The notes under the pieces were generated by a model. That model searched no databases. It was given only the letters and a program-made list of their open reading frames with translations, and was not told the origin of the DNA. Shown here in pieces: positions 59,965-64,000 of a stretch of 64,000 bases of DNA; position 1 is the first letter of the stretch; every line of letters starts with the position of its first letter. Source of the DNA: Pyxidicoccus xibeiensis (GTDB taxonomy: Bacteria > Myxococcota > Myxococcia > Myxococcales > Myxococcaceae); assembly GCF_024198175.1 (NCBI RefSeq), contig NZ_JAJVKV010000001.1:310001-374000 (forward strand). Direction: 5' to 3'. Made by a program: the position numbers and the translations under genes.

Positions 59965-60747
59965 ATGGTCCTCGAGAGCTTCCTGGTGGGTGAGGGCAAC
60001 GTGCCCACCGTGCTGCTGCACGGCTTCCTCGGCACGGGGCGCAACCTGCGCACCCTGGCGACGGCGTGGAGCGCGGCGGACCCGAGCCGCCGCTTCCTGC
60101 TGCCGGACCTCACCGGCCATGGCGCCTCGCCCGCGCTGCCGCCGGGCGCCGACCTCTACACCCTGGCTCGCGACGTGGTGGACACCGCGCGCGCGAAGGG
60201 CTTCACCGGGCCGTTCGACTGGGTGGGGCACTCGCTGGGCGGGCGGGTGTCGCTCGCCGGCAGCCTCCATGTCCCCGAGGCCGTGAAGAGCGTGACGCTG
60301 CTGGACATCACCCCGGGGCCGGTGCCGGGGGACTTGTCCGACAGCGGCAAGGTGCTGGGCATCCTGCTCCAGGCGCCGCCGCGCGCGGAGAGCCGCCGGG
60401 CCATGCGCGCGGAGCTCACCGGGCGGAAGCTGTCCGAGCACCTGTCGGACTGGCTGTTGATGAACCTCGTCACCGAGCCGGACGGCGTGCGCTGGCGGTT
60501 CGACCGGCAGGCGCTGGCGGAGCTGCACTCGCGCGTCAACGGCACGGACCTGTGGGCCGCGCTGGAGCGCAAGGACGCTCCGCCCATGCGCTGCATCCGG
60601 GGCGGGCGCAGCAAGTACGTGCCGGACTCGGACGCGGACCGCATGGTCGCCGCCGGGTGCCCCGTGGCCACGCTGCCGGACGCCGGCCACTTCGTCCACG
60701 TGGACGCGGCGCAGGCGCTGCTGGAGTGGCTGCTGCAGCGGGCGTAA
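59965..60747 (+). CDS. Alpha/beta hydrolase, ABHD11/YbfF-type esterase
   Basis: A 260-residue cytosolic esterase. Oxyanion loop LLHGFLGTGRNLR, nucleophile elbow GHSLGGRVSL (Ser in GHSLGG), the family stretch LPDLTGHGASP and SVTLLDITPGP, and the terminal DAGHFVHVDAAQALLEWL with catalytic His. The pattern PDLTGHGxS...HSLGG...LDIxP is that of the YbfF/ABHD11 group, which hydrolyse short acyl esters. Start ATG 59965 follows AAAGGTGGGA. It is divergent from the NTF2-like gene. Confidence 0.87.
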   Translation: MVLESFLVGEGNVPTVLLHGFLGTGRNLRTLATAWSAADPSRRFLLPDLTGHGASPALPPGADLYTLARDVVDTARAKGFTGPFDWVGHSLGGRVSLAGSLHVPEAVKSVTLLDITPGPVPGDLSDSGKVLGILLQAPPRAESRRAMRAELTGRKLSEHLSDWLLMNLVTEPDGVRWRFDRQALAELHSRVNGTDLWAALERKDAPPMRCIRGGRSKYVPDSDADRMVAAGCPVATLPDAGHFVHVDAAQALLEWLLQRA

Positions 60748-60816
60748 GAGGCCGGAGGGCGCGGGCCGCGAAGGGCCTCGCGATGCACACAGCGCGACGG
60801 GACACGGGAGCAAGTC

Positions 60817-61578
60817 ATGGGTGGAAAGAACAAGCCGCCCGCCCTCGGAGGGCTCGCCGCGGCCTTCCAGAAGGCGGGCCTCGCCTCGAAGGAACAGGCC
60901 GAGCGCATCGAGGCCGAGAAGCAGGCGCGAGACAGGCAGTCCCACCTCGCCTCGCAGGGCCTTGCCGCGCCTGGCGCCAAGAGCGGTGGCAGCTACCGGG
61001 AGCAGGTGGCCGCGATGAACGCCTGGTTCGCCGAGCTGCTGCGCCGAGAGCCGGACGCCGGTGCCCGTGTCTTCGGAGGGCGCACCGAAGCGGTATCCCT
61101 CGTGGGCAAGCAGGCGACGCTCCCGGAGCTCGAGGCCGCCGAGAAGGCGCTGGGCGTCAAGCTGCCTCCGTCCTTCGCGGAGTTCCTCCTGGAGCTCGGC
61201 TCGGTCTCCTTCCTCAATCCGTGGGACGACGCCACGACGGCCGTGGGACGGCTGGCCGCCGCGAGCGCCTCGCTCGAAGCGGAGGTGGCGCTGACGGCCG
61301 AGCGCTTCATCCGGGCCGTCGCCCAGGACGGCACCTCGCTCGACCCGGGCGCACCGCGACGGCTGCTGCACGTGGCCGACCACGAGAACGGCGAGGCGGT
61401 CTTCGCCCTCTGCGCCCGGCGGACTGCCGCGGGAGAGGCCCCCGTGTTCCTGCGCCGCCACGACGAGCCCGACGAGCTCTACGACGCCTCCTCCGACTTC
61501 CGGGAGTGGTTCCGCGAGCGCCTGGCCCGGCTCCAGGACGAGCTCCAACTGCGGCTCAAGAAGGGCGTGCCCCTCTGA
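60817..61578 (+). CDS. SMI1/KNR4 (SUKH) domain protein with DUF2058-like N-terminus
   Basis: A 253-residue protein. The N-terminal 45 residues (LAAAFQKAGLASKEQAERIE, then a Lys/Arg-rich helix) resemble DUF2058/YaiL-like nucleoproteins. Residues about 90-245 are a SUKH (SMI1/KNR4) domain: ATLPELEAAEKALGVKLPPS and FAEFLLELGSVSFLNPW, with a later HDEPDELYDASSDFREWF. SUKH domains are typical of immunity proteins against polymorphic toxins, but no toxin gene is adjacent, and SUKH proteins also serve other roles. ATG 60817 fits the reading. It is convergent with the caspase gene, three bases apart. Confidence 0.68.
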   Translation: MGGKNKPPALGGLAAAFQKAGLASKEQAERIEAEKQARDRQSHLASQGLAAPGAKSGGSYREQVAAMNAWFAELLRREPDAGARVFGGRTEAVSLVGKQATLPELEAAEKALGVKLPPSFAEFLLELGSVSFLNPWDDATTAVGRLAAASASLEAEVALTAERFIRAVAQDGTSLDPGAPRRLLHVADHENGEAVFALCARRTAAGEAPVFLRRHDEPDELYDASSDFREWFRERLARLQDELQLRLKKGVPL

Positions 61579-61581
61579 CGC

Positions 61582-63939
61582 TCAGATGCGCACGCCGAGC
61601 AGCAGCCCCGGCCACATCCGCGTCGCGTCCGGCTTGCTCCCCAGCTTCCACTGGGGGAACAAGGACAGGTCCTTCTGCTCGTCCTCGGGGGCGAGGTGGT
61701 AGAAGTTGAGGGTGACTCCCGCGATGAGGGCGAAGCGCCGCCTCAGCTCCCACCCCACCATGGCCCGCAGCCGGCTCAGGGAGCCTTCTTCCTCTGCAGC
61801 GAACAGCTGGGTGGCGACATCCACGTCCAGGTAGAACCGGTCATCTTCAGTCAGAGGGAAGTGCACGCCCAGCCCCGCCATCGTGAAGGTCTCCAGGGAG
61901 CCGTCCGACAGACGCAGTCCCTCGATGGCCAGCACATAGACGGAGCGACTGCCGTACTTGAGGCTCACGGAGAGCGGAGCGGTGTCGTCCGCGGACACCT
62001 CGAAGGCGAAGCGTCCCTTGCGCACGATGCTCAGGATGCCGATGGGCACCGAGACGTCATCCGCGATGTTGATGAGCCCCAGCTGCACGCCGCGCACGCG
62101 CGTGGCCACGTTGATGAGCCCCAGCTGCAGGCCCGACACGTCCCCGGAGATGTTGATGAGCCCCAGCTGTGTCCCGGCGAGCCGCTCCGACAGGTTGATT
62201 CCCGCGGCCAGCTGGAGGCCCGTCATTCCGGCGGCGGCGCGATTCGCCGTGCTGCTGAGCTGGACGCCCGTGAAGTCACCCTCCGCCATGTTGAAGACGG
62301 CGGACACCTGGGCCCCCGTTCCACCGCCGTAGGCCAGGTTGCCGCCGATGGCGCCCTGCAGTCCCAGCACCTCACCTCCGGCGACGTTGGCGATGCCCGA
62401 CAGCTGCACGCCCTCCATCGTCCCGTCCACCCAGCCCACGCCGCCCGCCGCGCCCAGGCCCCGGAGCTGGAGCGAGCGCACCGCCAGCGCGCCCACCGCC
62501 ACGTGGTTGAGGCCGCTGCCTCCCCAGAGCGCGGTGCTGGAGAGTGGCGGCACCAGCGAGAGGTTGAAGGGCACGGTGGGCGCATCCACGCTGGCGGCCT
62601 GGGCGTCCGTCACCTCGGCCATCGGCTCGGCGCCCTCGCCGCCTCGCGCCGCCGTGCGGGTGAGCGTCACCGGGACGAAGTGCTCCGCGCGCAGCTCCGC
62701 GCCGCCTTTGGCGGAGACGGCCAGCTCGGCCTCGAAGCGCTGCGTGGGGCGCTCCAGGACGAAGTGGTAGCGGCCCGCCTCCAGGCCCAGCGCGAGCCGC
62801 CGGCCTCCGGGCTTCTGGAGCTCCGCGACGAGCTGGTTGCCCCAGTCGCGCACGAAGAGGCGGCCCTGCACGTCCGCCGCCACGGTGAGGCGCGCGGTGC
62901 CCGCGCGCAGGTCCGTCAGCACCAGGTCTCCGCTGCCCGCGAGCTGGATGTCATAGGCCGCGTGCTGCGGCCCACCCTGGGAGCGCTCGGTGCGCGCGAG
63001 CGTCTCGTGGAAGGCGAACTGGTAGGCCTCGTTCAGCGTGACGCGCCCGTCGGCGCTGACGTCCGCCGCGCCCCTCAGGCCCGTGACGAGGAAGTGCGTG
63101 AAGAAGGACGCGCCGATGCTGTCCGACTCCTGCGCCACCTCGTCCGCGGAGCTGGACGCGAGGTAGGCGTGGCCGCGCACCTGTGACGCGGTGTCCGTGA
63201 GGAAGGCGGGCCGGCGCACGCCGCCCTTGTAGCGGGTGAGCGCGCCGGAGCCGCACGAGTCGAGGATGGCGATGCGCACGTCCACCGGCACCGCGCTCAA
63301 GCTCTTCCGGAGGTCGTCGTAGGAGAGACGCTCGCCTCGCGGCAGCAGCCCCTCTCCGTCCGAGTGGCCCGAGTAGTAGAGCACCAGCTCGCGCCGCACG
63401 CCCGACGTGGACGCGTCCTCGACGAGGAACTTCATCCGCTCCAGGGCCTTGAGCAGCGCGCTCCGGTCCGCCTCCAGCAGCAGCACCCGGTCCGCCACCG
63501 CCACGCCGCCGAGTTCTTCCAGCACGCGCGACATCGCCAGCGCGTCCGAGCCCGCGTAGCGCAGCCGCTCGCGCCCCGGGCCGCCCTCGCTGGAGCCGAC
63601 GATGAGGGCGAAGCGGCGCAGCGTCGGCGCCGGTTCATCGGTAGGAGCTTGCACCTGCGCCGCAGGCGCGGCGGTGGGAGCGGAGACCGCCTCCGGCGTT
63701 CGAGGGGCCGTGGCCTCCGGCTTCGGCGCGGCGGAGCCGGGAGCCACTGCCTCCGGGGCGTACGGCCCCACCTGCCCTGGGTTCGGCCCGGAGGCGCGCG
63801 CGACGGCCGCCACCTTCGGTACTCCCGGGCTCGCGGCCTCCGCGCCCGGCACGCACCATGGCCCCAGCCAGACGGCGGCCAGCAGCAGGCCGGCCACACG
63901 TCCCCACTCCCCCGCTGTGGTGCGCATCATCATCCGCAT
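61582..63939 (-). CDS. Caspase-family protein with GLINI-type repeats and barrel-like C-terminus
   Basis: A 785-residue exported protein. A signal peptide (WCVPGAEA end) is followed by a Pro/Ala-rich linker to about residue 105. Residues 108-345 are a caspase-like (C14) domain with both catalytic residues: His192 (VLYYSGHSDGEG) and Cys229 (RIAILDSCGSGAL). A beta region (to about 430) and a linker follow. Residues about 471-634 hold around eight near-20-residue repeats of the GxQLGLINI type (GTQLGLINISGD, GLQLGLINVATR, GVQLGLINIADD). The last 150 residues alternate like beta-barrel strands (FYLDVDVATQLF, RFALIAGVTLNFYHL). Likely outer-membrane anchored. The ATG is chosen at 63939, with three more ATGs nearby. 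Confidence 0.83.
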   Translation of the reverse strand: MRMMMRTTAGEWGRVAGLLLAAVWLGPWCVPGAEAASPGVPKVAAVARASGPNPGQVGPYAPEAVAPGSAAPKPEATAPRTPEAVSAPTAAPAAQVQAPTDEPAPTLRRFALIVGSSEGGPGRERLRYAGSDALAMSRVLEELGGVAVADRVLLLEADRSALLKALERMKFLVEDASTSGVRRELVLYYSGHSDGEGLLPRGERLSYDDLRKSLSAVPVDVRIAILDSCGSGALTRYKGGVRRPAFLTDTASQVRGHAYLASSSADEVAQESDSIGASFFTHFLVTGLRGAADVSADGRVTLNEAYQFAFHETLARTERSQGGPQHAAYDIQLAGSGDLVLTDLRAGTARLTVAADVQGRLFVRDWGNQLVAELQKPGGRRLALGLEAGRYHFVLERPTQRFEAELAVSAKGGAELRAEHFVPVTLTRTAARGGEGAEPMAEVTDAQAASVDAPTVPFNLSLVPPLSSTALWGGSGLNHVAVGALAVRSLQLRGLGAAGGVGWVDGTMEGVQLSGIANVAGGEVLGLQGAIGGNLAYGGGTGAQVSAVFNMAEGDFTGVQLSSTANRAAAGMTGLQLAAGINLSERLAGTQLGLINISGDVSGLQLGLINVATRVRGVQLGLINIADDVSVPIGILSIVRKGRFAFEVSADDTAPLSVSLKYGSRSVYVLAIEGLRLSDGSLETFTMAGLGVHFPLTEDDRFYLDVDVATQLFAAEEEGSLSRLRAMVGWELRRRFALIAGVTLNFYHLAPEDEQKDLSLFPQWKLGSKPDATRMWPGLLLGVRI

Positions 63940-64000
63940 CCTGCTCCGTACCGGCCCCGGCCCGACCTCACGTGAGCGCCGGATGCATACCGCGTTTGGC
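63940..64000. other. Upstream edge of the caspase-like gene
   Basis: Sixty-one bases upstream of the caspase-like gene at the window end; no further feature is visible. Confidence 0.3.

Overview
The window is very GC-rich with strong third-position G/C bias. It carries several Ser/Thr kinases fused to a zinc-finger and TPRs, many lipoproteins, a double-CXXCG immunity-like protein of the Myxococcus paralogue type, a TIGR02996 protein, a CglB-like gliding adhesin and a caspase-like protein. Together these point to a chromosomal segment of a myxobacterium (Myxococcaceae: Myxococcus, Corallococcus, Pyxidicoccus or a relative). No tRNA, rRNA, CRISPR array, phage gene or transposase was recognised.

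Layout. 1-1.3 kb: the N-terminus of a kinase cut by the window edge and two paralogous six-cysteine lipoproteins. 1.4-10.7 kb: a urease locus in two blocks. ureD lies alone, then come a secreted protein, a Lnb/DUF4105 membrane protein, a six-copy 52-53 bp repeat array and a divergent histidine kinase/Fis-type regulator pair, then ureAB (gamma-beta fusion), ureC, ureF and ureG. No ureE is present, and UreG has a histidine-rich N-terminus. 10.7-15.7 kb: a Vps62-like lipoprotein, an ArsR-SRPBCC-DoxX operon with a readable promoter/operator, and two GFA-type zinc enzymes. 15.7-19.0 kb: a compact four-gene lipid operon (desaturase, His-box hydroxylase, YheT-type hydrolase, hotdog thioesterase).

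19.3-28.0 kb is the most accessory-looking part: an orphan SitI6-type immunity gene followed by decayed coding sequence, a lipoprotein serpin, and a three-gene cassette (22301-27991). The cassette's last gene encodes a 1321-residue protein ending in a papain-like (C39/C70-type) cysteine protease domain and is my best candidate for an undescribed system. 28-37 kb: an ArnT-type glycosyltransferase, a kinase, a LamG lipoprotein, a frameshifted pseudogene and a Tat-exported amidohydrolase. 37-46 kb: two tandemly duplicated kinase-TPR genes with near-identical 5' halves, an ATP-grasp protein, a TIGR02996 protein and a short scar of a third kinase copy. 46-55.4 kb: a DUF1592/DUF1552 pair, a CglB-like adhesin and an RND efflux pair. 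55.9-64 kb: a lipid-anchored LinB-like haloalkane dehalogenase divergent from a LysR gene, an erythromycin-esterase-like protein, an NTF2-like secreted protein, an ABHD11-type esterase, a SUKH-domain protein, and a caspase fused to a GLINI-type repeat and barrel-like C-terminus.

All functional calls come from reading motifs by eye. No database search was possible.
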